The notes beneath the pieces were generated by a model, which had not been told where the DNA came from, searched no databases, and was given only the letters and a program-made list of their open reading frames with translations. A program made the position numbers and the translations under genes. Positions 8,367 through 15,757 of a stretch of DNA of 64,000 nucleotides are shown here, one piece after another. Within the stretch, counting starts at the first letter, position 1. Every line of letters starts with the position of its first letter. Source of the DNA: CATOSK01 sp963665735 (GTDB taxonomy: Bacteria; Chloroflexota; Dehalococcoidia; Lucifugimonadales; UBA3495); contig OY762444.1 of the NCBI GenBank assembly GCA_963665735.1, positions 2,480,001 to 2,544,000 on the forward strand, in the 5' to 3' direction.

Positions 8367-9500
8367 ATGGTTTCTACCAAAAAAGACAATGTTCTGGCAG
8401 TCCTGTCCCTCTCCGGCGGCAACGACGGCCTGAACACGGTTATCCCCTTCAACGACGGCCACTACCGCGACTTCCGGCCCAACCTGGGCGTCTCCGCCGA
8501 ACAGGTGCTGAAGCTGAACGACCAGATTGGCCTGCATCCGACGATGGGCCCCTTGAAGAAGTATTGGGACGAGGGCAAGCTGGCCATCTTCCTGGGCATC
8601 GGCTACCCGACGCCCAGCTACTCCCACTTCCGCTCCATGGACATCTGGCACACCTGCGAGCCGGTGAAGATTGGCACCGAGGGCTGGCTGGGCCAGGCTA
8701 TCAAGGAACTGGACCCCAACGCCGAGAACGTGCTGACCGGGGTTAACTTCGGGCGCGGCCTGCCCCGTGCTCTGGCCAAGGAAGGCGTACCCGTGGCGTC
8801 GGTGGGCAACCTGGAGACCTACGGGCTGCTGACCGGCATTGAGGGCGAAGACCAGCGCAACGAGGCCCTGGACGTTTTCGGGCGGATGTACGGCCCGACT
8901 ATCGGTTCCAGTTACACGCTGGACTACATCCGGCGCACCGGCACCGATGCCCTGAAGGGCGCCGACATCCTGGCCACCGCCCCGCAGATGTATTCCTCGG
9001 AAGTGGAATACTCGGCCTCTTCCGTGGGCCAGTACATGAAGAACATCGCCCAGACCCACCTGGCCGGTTTCGGGACCCGCGTCCTTTACACCACTTCCCC
9101 CTACAACGGTTTCGACACCCACGCCAACCAGGCGTCGGCGCACTCGGCCCTGTGGACGGACGTTTCGGCGACGGTTGACACCTTCATGGAAGACCTGCGG
9201 CAACACAATGCCAGCGACAACGTAACGCTGTTCATGTTCTCCGAGTTCGGGCGTCGCGTCGGGGACAACGGCTCCGGCACCGACCACGGCGCGGGCAGCG
9301 TGGCCTTTGCCGTGGGCGAGCACGTCAAGGGCGGCCTGTACGGGGAGTACCCGTCGCTGGAACCCAGCAAGCAGGAAGAGGGCGGCAACCTGGCCCACAA
9401 CATGGACTTCCGCCAGGTTTACCAGTGCCTGCTGGAGGACTGGCTGGGCGTGGATCCGGTTCCCATCGCCGGGAACTTCGAGAAGGTCAAGTTCCTCTAG
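8367..9500 (+). CDS. DUF1501 family protein, cassette 1
   Basis: This 377-residue protein belongs to DUF1501, a family related to the alkaline phosphatase/sulfatase superfamily. Visible features are LAVLSLSGGNDGLNTVIPF (about 10-28), SHFRSMDIWHTCEP, NFGRGLPRALAKEGV, GFDTHANQ and the C-terminal MFSEFGRRVGDNGSGTDHG (about 289-307), where Asp/His residues could bind metal. The usual twin-arginine signal of the family is absent; the protein starts directly at the fold. The gene follows DUF1800 with the same orientation and is followed 128 bp later by an NHL-repeat gene. Substrate and reaction are unknown. It is clearly paralogous to 37399-38535. Confidence 0.88.
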   Translation: MVSTKKDNVLAVLSLSGGNDGLNTVIPFNDGHYRDFRPNLGVSAEQVLKLNDQIGLHPTMGPLKKYWDEGKLAIFLGIGYPTPSYSHFRSMDIWHTCEPVKIGTEGWLGQAIKELDPNAENVLTGVNFGRGLPRALAKEGVPVASVGNLETYGLLTGIEGEDQRNEALDVFGRMYGPTIGSSYTLDYIRRTGTDALKGADILATAPQMYSSEVEYSASSVGQYMKNIAQTHLAGFGTRVLYTTSPYNGFDTHANQASAHSALWTDVSATVDTFMEDLRQHNASDNVTLFMFSEFGRRVGDNGSGTDHGAGSVAFAVGEHVKGGLYGEYPSLEPSKQEEGGNLAHNMDFRQVYQCLLEDWLGVDPVPIAGNFEKVKFL

Positions 9501-9628
9501 GCCGATTTCCGGCCGGCATGGTCAGACAATTACCGGGGAAGGGGCAAGTCCCTTTCCCCGGCGGGGAAGGCCGGGATTGGGGAAACCCGGTTCCGGTTCC
9601 CGACGACTCCAATCAGAGGTAAAAAGCC

Positions 9629-10630
9629 ATGAGCACCCATTTCTTTGGGCTTTCCGACCGGACTTTCTCTTACAGCCACTCCATCGGTCGCAATGAGTTC
9701 GCCGGCACCGGGTTCCGCAACCCGGTGGACATGGCGCTGGGCGCCGACGACGTGGTGTACGTGATAAATCGGTCTTACGAAAACCGTCCCGACGGACTTC
9801 GGGTTACGGTCTGCACCCTGAACGAGGAATACATCAGCGAGTTCGGCACCTACGGCGAAGGGGAAGGCCAGATGATTTGGCCCACGTCCATTGCCATTGA
9901 CGGCAGCGAAAACGTCTATATCGCCGACGAATGGCTGAACCGCATCACCATTTTTGACAGCAACGGCGAGTACCTGAGCCATTGGGGCGTTGCCGGTTCC
10001 GGCGACGGGGAGATGGACCGGCCGGCCGGCATAGCCATTGCCGGCGATGCCATCTACGTCACCGACAGCCGCAACAACCGCGTCCAGAAGTTCGGCCTGG
10101 ACGGGCAGTTCCGGGGCAAGTTCGGCAGCGAAGGCGCCGGCAACGGCCAGTTCAACCTGCCCTGGGGCCTGGCCGTGGACAAGGACGAAAACGTCTATGT
10201 GGCCGACTGGCGCAATGACCGCATTCAGCAGTTCAGCGCCAACGGGGAGTGGCAGGCGTCCTACGGCTCCACCGGCGACGGCATCGGCCAGTTCAACCGG
10301 CCCAACGGCGTGGCGGTTGACCGGGACGGCGACATTTACGTTGCCGACTGGAACAACGACCGGGTGCAGGTGCTGGCCGCCGACGGGCGTTTCATCACCC
10401 AGTTCCGGGGCGACCACGCCCTTTCCCAGTGGGGGCGGGACAAGCTGCTGTCCAACCCGGACATGATTCGGCAGAGGCAGATTGCGGCGGCGCACAGCAC
10501 GGACTTTGACAAGCACTTCTCGCATCCGTGCGCGGTCAAGGTGGATGACCAGTTCCGGGTCGCCGTCCTGGACCACACCCGGGGCCGCATCCAGGTTTAC
10601 GCCAAGACCAACGAGCCGGTGCTGGTGTAA
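9629..10630 (+). CDS. NHL-repeat beta-propeller protein, cassette 1
   Basis: This 333-residue protein is built of NHL repeats. Successive blades carry YIADEWLNRITIF, YVTDSRNNRVQKF, YVADWRNDRIQQF and YVADWNNDRVQVL, each preceded by a GxGQFNxPxGxAVD-type strand. Five to six blades give a closed propeller, usually a binding platform. A few NHL proteins are lyases or hydrolases, but no catalytic set is evident here. No signal peptide: the protein starts MSTHFFGLSDRTFSYSHSIGR, and the last ten residues of that (FSYSHSIGR region) are conserved in the paralogue at 38614. An AGAGGTAAAAAGCC precedes the ATG. It is probably co-transcribed with the two DUF genes upstream. Confidence 0.87.
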   Translation: MSTHFFGLSDRTFSYSHSIGRNEFAGTGFRNPVDMALGADDVVYVINRSYENRPDGLRVTVCTLNEEYISEFGTYGEGEGQMIWPTSIAIDGSENVYIADEWLNRITIFDSNGEYLSHWGVAGSGDGEMDRPAGIAIAGDAIYVTDSRNNRVQKFGLDGQFRGKFGSEGAGNGQFNLPWGLAVDKDENVYVADWRNDRIQQFSANGEWQASYGSTGDGIGQFNRPNGVAVDRDGDIYVADWNNDRVQVLAADGRFITQFRGDHALSQWGRDKLLSNPDMIRQRQIAAAHSTDFDKHFSHPCAVKVDDQFRVAVLDHTRGRIQVYAKTNEPVLV

Positions 10631-11198
10631 AGCCACAGGCCAACTAACCCCTAGACGGGGGTTCGGGTTGGCATGGCGGTTCCCAAGCCAAGGAAGTAGG
10701 GGCGGGCTTGAAACCCGCCCCTACCGCGTTAAGGGCCACACCAAGTTAAGGTGTTGCCATTCGTTTGTGAGTTTAGAGAATCCAGAATCCCAATCAAAAG
10801 CCGACGCTGTTCTTGGCGGGAATTTCAGATTCTTCGCTTTGCTCAGAATTACATGGGAGAGGTAGGGATAGCAGGCACGGGTTGGCCTAACGGGGCAAGG
10901 TTGGTTTGGGGCGGGAATTTCTGGATTCCGGCTTTCGCCGGAATGACGGGTTGGGGTGTGGGTTGGCTTCGCCTGGGTGGTCGGTTTGGGGGAAGGATTT
11001 TGGATTCTTCGCTTTGCTCAGAATTACATGGGAGAGGTAGGGATAACAGGCACGGGTCGGCCTACCGGGGCAAGGTTGGTTTGGGGCGGGAATTTCTGGA
11101 TTCCGGCCTTCGCCGGAATGACGGTAGAGGGCGGGTACTTCCGTGCCATTGGAAGGCGATTTCCTTCTTATGACCGGCGAATTGGCTGCCCTGGTTGG
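10631..11198. repeat. Gap with R2b, R4 and R1 repeats
   Basis: An R2b palindrome lies at about 10698-10726 and may end transcription of cassette 1. R4 units lie near 10825 and 10997, each followed by AGGTAGGGATA(G/A)CAGGCACGGG and then an R1 palindrome (near 10921 and 11099), so a block of about 170 bp is duplicated. No gene is present. Confidence 0.8.
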
Positions 11199-11384
11199 CT
11201 AGTCTGAGTCACCGGGAATCGGCGTTAATGCGGCGCCGCCGTCGGAGCGCGTATGCTCCCGGAGGGCGCGCAAGGTAAAGTCCAGCTTGCCCTCGATTCG
11301 GCCTAGCCTGTACCAGATTCCCGCCAGCCCCAAGGCCCCAACTGCCAATGTTGCCCAAGGCGCTATTATTGTCAAGTCCATCAT
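11199..11384 (-). CDS. Small single-span membrane protein, hypothetical
   Basis: The reading frame gives one hydrophobic span (IIAPWATLAVGALGLAGIWY) followed by RLGRIEGKLDFTLRALREH, a charged amphipathic tail. I chose the ATG at 11382-11384 because GGATAC lies just upstream; the frame is open to 11429. At 61 residues it resembles many small holin-like or regulatory membrane peptides, but I recognise no family. The hydrophobic-then-charged pattern supports a real gene, yet it sits alone among repeats, so confidence is moderate. Confidence 0.45.
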   Translation of the reverse strand: MMDLTIIAPWATLAVGALGLAGIWYRLGRIEGKLDFTLRALREHTRSDGGAALTPIPGDSD

Positions 11385-11429
11385 AGTATCCGTGTGCAGG
11401 CTGATTGCCTGTAGTATAGATACTCCCAA

Positions 11430-11711
11430 GGTCTTTCGGTTGTCACCCTGAACGAAGTGAAGAGTCTAAATGCTTCGGATTGAGGACGTTGGCTCCGGCA
11501 AGAATTTTAGATTCTTCGCTTTGCTCAGGATGACATGGAAAGGGCAAGGATGTGGATTCCCGCTTTCGCGGGAATGACGGGTTGATGGTGGGAATGATGT
11601 TGGGGGCGCCCCCCGGTTAACCGCCTATCTTGTTTACCATGTAGGGGCGCACGGCTGTGCGCCCTTACCCTTGCAATCGTCCAACCACTATGGGGGTGAA
11701 CCCGCGCCCGG
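11430..11711. repeat. Gap with R5, R4, R1 and R2 repeats
   Basis: R5 lies near 11440-11468, R4 near 11505-11535, R1 (CCCGCTTTCGCGGG arms) near 11550-11580, and an R2 copy with an imperfect arm near 11642-11668. No gene is seen. Confidence 0.75.
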
Positions 11712-12050
11712 CTATTCCTCTTCCGGGGGGGCTACGGGCATACCGGCGTCAATCCAGTCGGCGATTTCGTCCACCTCGGAACGGTCGAGGAAGGGACCAC
11801 GGAGGGGCATCTTGCCGAAGGTGCCGCAGCCCCGGTACAGGGAACGCACCAGGTGGGTTTCCCGGCCCGGCACGCCCGGCTCGATGGAGCGGTAGCCGTT
11901 GAGGACGGAGTTTTGCAGGTCTTCCGCCGTTTCCCACCAGTATTCGTGGATGCCCGGATAGGGGTCGCGGCCCCAGCGTTCAATCCACCGCTCCATGATG
12001 TTGTCCAGGATTTCCTTGACGCGAGGCCAGTAAACAGGGGTGTCGCTCAT
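11712..12050 (-). CDS. Hypothetical protein with cytochrome-c-like C-terminal motif
   Basis: This protein has 112 residues. The C-terminal half, GRETHLVRSLYRGCGTFGKMP then LDRSEVDEIADWIDAGMP, resembles the tail of c-type cytochrome domains, in which a Met-Pro heme ligand is followed by an IxxWIxxG helix. The heme-binding CxxCH motif is absent, and there is no signal peptide. It may be a heme-free relative or a chance likeness. It lies 16 bp after the mog-like gene on the same strand, so the two are probably one transcript. Confidence 0.6.
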   Translation of the reverse strand: MSDTPVYWPRVKEILDNIMERWIERWGRDPYPGIHEYWWETAEDLQNSVLNGYRSIEPGVPGRETHLVRSLYRGCGTFGKMPLRGPFLDRSEVDEIADWIDAGMPVAPPEEE

Positions 12051-12066
12051 TCCGGTTACTCCCGAG

Positions 12067-12558
12067 TTATCTAGGGTGTTCGTTGACCGATTCCTTTTGC
12101 AGCAGTTCGATGGCGTGGGGAAGGACGGGCTTGACCACTTCCAGGGTTTCCCTGACTCCGCGGGGGCTGCCGGGCAGGGTGATAATCAGCGTATGGTTGC
12201 GGATTCCCGCCACGGAACGGCTAATCATGGCCATGGGGGTGAACTTCAGCGTCTCGGCGCGCATGGCCTCGGCCATTCCCGGCACTTCCTTGTCCAGGAT
12301 GGACAGGCAAGCCTCCGGGGTCACGTCCCGCTGGCCCAGGCCGGTGCCGCCGGTGCTGACCACCAGGTCAACGTCCGGGGAATCGGCCCATTCCGCCATA
12401 CGCGCGGCGACGATTTCCTTTTCGTCGGACACGATTTCGTAGCGCACGACGTCGTAGTCCGGCGGGGGCAGCGTTTCCCGGATGGCCTGGCTGCCGGTGT
12501 CCTCCCGCTGGCCCTGGGAGCCGGAGGTGCTGACGGTAAGAATGGCTAATCGGTACAT
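12067..12558 (-). CDS. mog: MogA/MoaB-type molybdopterin biosynthesis protein
   Basis: This 163-residue protein belongs to the MogA/MoaB family. It has LAILTVSTSGSQGQREDTG at the N-terminus, the nucleotide-binding loop VVSTGGTGLGQRDVTPEA (about 87-104) and TLIITLPGSPRGVRETLE near the end. Family members adenylylate molybdopterin before metal insertion, so this belongs to molybdenum cofactor synthesis in the cytoplasm. No other moa or moe genes lie in the window. It is followed at 16 bp by a small hypothetical gene on the same strand. Confidence 0.9.
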   Translation of the reverse strand: MYRLAILTVSTSGSQGQREDTGSQAIRETLPPPDYDVVRYEIVSDEKEIVAARMAEWADSPDVDLVVSTGGTGLGQRDVTPEACLSILDKEVPGMAEAMRAETLKFTPMAMISRSVAGIRNHTLIITLPGSPRGVRETLEVVKPVLPHAIELLQKESVNEHPR

Positions 12559-12689
12559 GATGCTCCGGCGGATTGGTTAGGGGGGATGCCACCCCCACCC
12601 TAACCCTCCCCCTCGTAGGGGGAGGGGATTTTTCACATCCCCCTTTTGGGGGATTTGTCACACAGCCTTTTGGATGCCGTCCAGATGCG
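12559..12689. repeat. R3 repeat plus short hairpin between genes
   Basis: An R3 module lies at about 12588-12640. It is followed by ATCCCCCTTTTGGGGGAT (12637-12654), a perfect 7-bp stem with a 4-nt loop. On the minus strand the hairpin is followed by GTGAAAAATCC and not by a T-run, so it is a weak terminator candidate for the gene at 12690. Confidence 0.5.
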
Positions 12690-13400
12690 CTAGGCGGCGT
12701 TGATGAACTGGGCCTGGCGCTTGCTGTGGCCTTCCTTGTATCCGCCGTCAATGAAGGTGACGGGGATGGGCGGCTCGCAGGTGCCGATGTAGTCCAAATT
12801 TTTCAGGGTGTTTCGGAGGGCGGTGTCGGTCTTGTAGATGTGGAGGTAAAACTCTTCGCCGAGGCTGGGGCAGTAGATTGAGCCGTAGCCGCGCTCGGAA
12901 TTGTACCAGACGACTTCGCCTTCAAGCTGGTTTTCCGACTTGCCGGCGCTGCGGGCTACGGCCTCGGAGCGGATGGCCTGGGTGTTTTCCTCCAGCCGGA
13001 AAAATTCATAGGAATCGCTTTCAATCCTGATGCCGACGACTTTCAAGTCCTCGGCCTGGAACCGCTTGCTGAAGGTGAGGTTGCCCAGGGCGATGTAGGC
13101 GATGGTGGCGGCGCTGTCCAGGTCGGCGTTGGGGGAGACTTCCAGGAAAACGCTCTTGGGCACCACCCGGCCCGTCCGGTGGATACGCAGAAACTCGCTT
13201 TGCTTCCTAACGTCGTCGTCTTTAAGGGTGACTTGCACTCCGATGGGGTTGGTGAAAAAGGTGTCTCTGAACCGGGTAATGGTGAAGTCTATCTTGTACT
13301 GATGGTCCATATTCGGGTCGTAAGCCAAGTCGCACCAAACGCCCAGCCGGGTACGCAGCCGTTCTTCAAAGTCCCTGCCGCTTATCCTTTTTGTAACCAT
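12690..13400 (-). CDS. Putative nuclease-like domain fused to a cold-shock-like domain
   Basis: I start the gene at the ATG 13398-13400, which has a strong GAGGAGG ribosome site, giving 236 residues. The last 80 residues, LEGEVVWYNSERGYGSIYCP then EEFYLHIYK, follow the cold-shock pattern: GxVxWYNxxRGYGxI, then FxHI. This is an OB-fold that binds single-stranded nucleic acid. The first 150 residues contain YKIDFTI, about 20 residues, then IGVQVTLKDDD, a spacing reminiscent of PD-(D/E)XK nucleases in which the Glu is replaced by Gln. The nuclease call is an inference; the OB-fold call is firmer. It stands alone on its strand. Confidence 0.6.
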   Translation of the reverse strand: MVTKRISGRDFEERLRTRLGVWCDLAYDPNMDHQYKIDFTITRFRDTFFTNPIGVQVTLKDDDVRKQSEFLRIHRTGRVVPKSVFLEVSPNADLDSAATIAYIALGNLTFSKRFQAEDLKVVGIRIESDSYEFFRLEENTQAIRSEAVARSAGKSENQLEGEVVWYNSERGYGSIYCPSLGEEFYLHIYKTDTALRNTLKNLDYIGTCEPPIPVTFIDGGYKEGHSKRQAQFINAA

Positions 13401-13762
13401 AAAACTCCTCCTCATTCCGGGCGGGGCCAAAGGGTTTGCCGGGATTTTTGTCAAAAGTCAGGAAACGGGGCAAAACCCGTTTGCGCCGCTCCTTGCGTCC
13501 CCGCCGCCGGCCCCAATGATAACATACCTTTGGCGGGCGGAAAATGCGGGCTGGGCCGCGGCAAGGGGCAATCGCATCTTGAAGCCGCGGATGTTGCCCG
13601 CAAGGGAAAGGGGCGGATGCCAAGGTCTTCACCCCCACCCCTTCGGCTATGCTCAGGGCAGGCTCTAACCCTCCCCCATCGAGGGGGAGGGGATTATTGA
13701 AACGCTTTGCAACGCCGTTCCTGCCGACTTTACAATCGCCACAGGTATGTAATTCGTACCCC
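13401..13762. repeat. Gap with R3-type repeat upstream of the ABC exporter
   Basis: An R3 copy interrupted by CCTTCGGCTATGCTCAGGGC lies at about 13630-13695, with the long R3 tail to about 13735. Bases 13401-13620 hold nothing I can name apart from the ribosome site of the leftward gene. Antisense frames here lack coding character. Confidence 0.6.
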
Positions 13763-13791
13763 TTGAATGTCGGGCGATGTAGGTTTATGAT
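13763..13791 (+). promoter_or_regulatory. Sigma-70 type promoter for the ABC exporter pair
   Basis: TTGAAT at 13763-13768 and TATGAT at 13786-13791 are 17 nt apart. Each box matches five of six consensus bases. This leaves a leader of about 150 nt before the start at 13952. Confidence 0.45.
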
Positions 13792-13951
13792 AGGCGGCGT
13801 TGTTTTATTGATTGCAAGTTGACCATCATCGGCCAGCGAGGGAACAGTCGGCAGCACGCCGGCGCGTCCAGCCAGGTACAGCCGCCGGACGCGCCGAGAC
13901 GAAACCCGGTGGCGCAGTTCAGCCATTGAGGGACAAAGCGTAAGCGAGTAG

Positions 13952-15757
13952 ATGCAGATACTTCTTAGAATCACGGCGATGGCGTTCCGGTATCCCCGGC
14001 GCCTGACGCTGGCCTACGTCGCCTTCTTCGCCGCTATCGGATTCTCCCTGCTGATTCCCCGGCTGTTCGGCAACGCCATAGACCGACTGGTTTCCTCGGA
14101 AGGCGGGCAGATAACCCCGCTGAACCCGGAAATTTCGGTGCTGGTCTTCTTCGCCGTGGCCCTGCTGGCGGCCAGCCTGGCCCGGGGCTTTGCCGACTTC
14201 GCCCGCACCTACACCACCGACTCCCTCTCCCAATTGGTGTCCTACGACCTGCGCAACGCCATTTATGATAAGTTGCAGCACCTGAGCTTTGCCTATCACG
14301 ACCTGGAACACACCGGGAATTTGATGTCCAAGGCCACCGCCGACGTGGAGGCCATTCGCCGCTACGTCAACCTGGGGCTGGTTCGTTCCCTGGAAGTGGT
14401 AGTCCGCACAATCGCGGTGGTGAGCATCCTGGTGTTCCTGAACTGGGAACTGGCCCTTATCAGCCTGGTATTCGTGCCCTTCCTGATTCTGCGCTCCACC
14501 CTGGTGATGGGCAAGCTGCGGCGGATGTGGCTCCACGTCCAGGAAGTCAACGGCCAACTGGTAACCGTCCTCCAGGAAAACCTGGTGGGCATTCACGTGG
14601 TCAAAGCCTTCGCATCGGAGGAACACGAAAAGCGGAAGTACCGGGCCAAGGCCCAGGAATTCCGGCAGGAATACTTCCAGTCGGAGCGTTTGCAAGGCAC
14701 CAACAGCGCCTGGATGTCCCTATACTTCACCTTTGCCCTGGGGCTGATTCTGTGGTACGGCGGCTGGGAAGTGCTGCGGGGCGACCTCACCGCCGGTGGA
14801 CTGGCCCAATTCGTTCTGTACCTGAACCAGTTGACCTTCCCCATCCGGGCCGCGGCCCAGGTTATCAACTCCTTCTCCCGGGCCATATCTTCGGGCCGGC
14901 GCATCTTCGACGTTCTGGACGCCAGGTCTCCGGTTTCGGAGCGGGCCGATGCCGAGGAAATGGGCCGCTCCAACGGGCAGGTGAATTTCAACGACGTTTC
15001 TTTCTCCTACGGCGACCGGGTGGCGGCCCTGAGCAACATCAGCATTGACGCCGCGCCGGGGCAGATAACGGCCATACTGGGCGCGCCGGGCAGCGGCAAA
15101 AGCACCATCGTCAACCTGCTGCCCCGGTTTTATGACGTTACCGGCGGCGACGTCACCATAGACGGGCGGGACATCCGGGAGTTTACGCTGGCGTCTTTGC
15201 GCCACAACATCGGCATTGTCCAGCAGGACATTTTCCTTTTCAGCGCCACCATCAAGGACAACATCGCTTACGGCGTCGCCAACGCATCGCTGGAAGACGT
15301 GATGCAGGCGGCCAAGATTGCCCAACTGCACGACCACATAGTGAGCCTGCCCGACGGGTACGATACCTGGGTGGGAGAGCGGGGGGCCACCCTTTCCGGC
15401 GGCCAGCGGCAGCGGCTTTCCATCGCCCGCACGGTGCTGATTAACCCGCCCATCCTCATCCTGGACGACTCCACTTCCAGCGTGGACGTGGAAACGGAGC
15501 GGCTGATTCACCAGGCGATGGTGGACGTGATGAAGGGCCGCACCACCTTTGTAATCGCCCACCGATTGAGCACCGTCCGGGAGGCGGACCTGATTCTAGT
15601 GCTGCAAAACGGGCAGATTGTGGAGCAGGGCGCACACCGGGAATTGGTGCGGCAGGGCGGCATTTACCAGGACATTTTCGAGTTGCAGCTGAGGCCGCAG
15701 GAGGAACTGATGCTGGATGCGGCGGTTAGCGCCGGCAGCGACGGGGGTGACTCTTAA
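13952..15757 (+). CDS. ABC exporter subunit with degenerate ATP site (heterodimer partner 1)
   Basis: This 601-residue protein is an ABC half-transporter: six membrane helices in the first 310 residues, then the ATPase domain. It has Walker A GAPGSGKST (about 377), Q-loop GIVQQDIFLFSA, the complete signature LSGGQRQRLS (about 480) and Walker B ILILDDSTSSVD (about 500). In Walker B the catalytic Glu is Asp. That change, with an altered signature in the partner downstream, is the classic pattern of heterodimeric exporters with one degenerate site, such as TM287/288 and BmrCD. Substrates could be drugs, lipids or peptides. The stop overlaps the partner's start (TAATG), so the two are translationally coupled. 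Confidence 0.92.
   Translation: MQILLRITAMAFRYPRRLTLAYVAFFAAIGFSLLIPRLFGNAIDRLVSSEGGQITPLNPEISVLVFFAVALLAASLARGFADFARTYTTDSLSQLVSYDLRNAIYDKLQHLSFAYHDLEHTGNLMSKATADVEAIRRYVNLGLVRSLEVVVRTIAVVSILVFLNWELALISLVFVPFLILRSTLVMGKLRRMWLHVQEVNGQLVTVLQENLVGIHVVKAFASEEHEKRKYRAKAQEFRQEYFQSERLQGTNSAWMSLYFTFALGLILWYGGWEVLRGDLTAGGLAQFVLYLNQLTFPIRAAAQVINSFSRAISSGRRIFDVLDARSPVSERADAEEMGRSNGQVNFNDVSFSYGDRVAALSNISIDAAPGQITAILGAPGSGKSTIVNLLPRFYDVTGGDVTIDGRDIREFTLASLRHNIGIVQQDIFLFSATIKDNIAYGVANASLEDVMQAAKIAQLHDHIVSLPDGYDTWVGERGATLSGGQRQRLSIARTVLINPPILILDDSTSSVDVETERLIHQAMVDVMKGRTTFVIAHRLSTVREADLILVLQNGQIVEQGAHRELVRQGGIYQDIFELQLRPQEELMLDAAVSAGSDGGDS

Noticed and set aside
11712..12050. True c-type cytochrome
   Set aside because: The heme-binding CxxCH motif and a signal peptide are both missing, so only a resemblance is reported.
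13366..13974. Minus-strand open frame of 202 codons upstream of the ABC exporter
   Set aside because: It runs through an R3 repeat and the exporter promoter and shows no family pattern.
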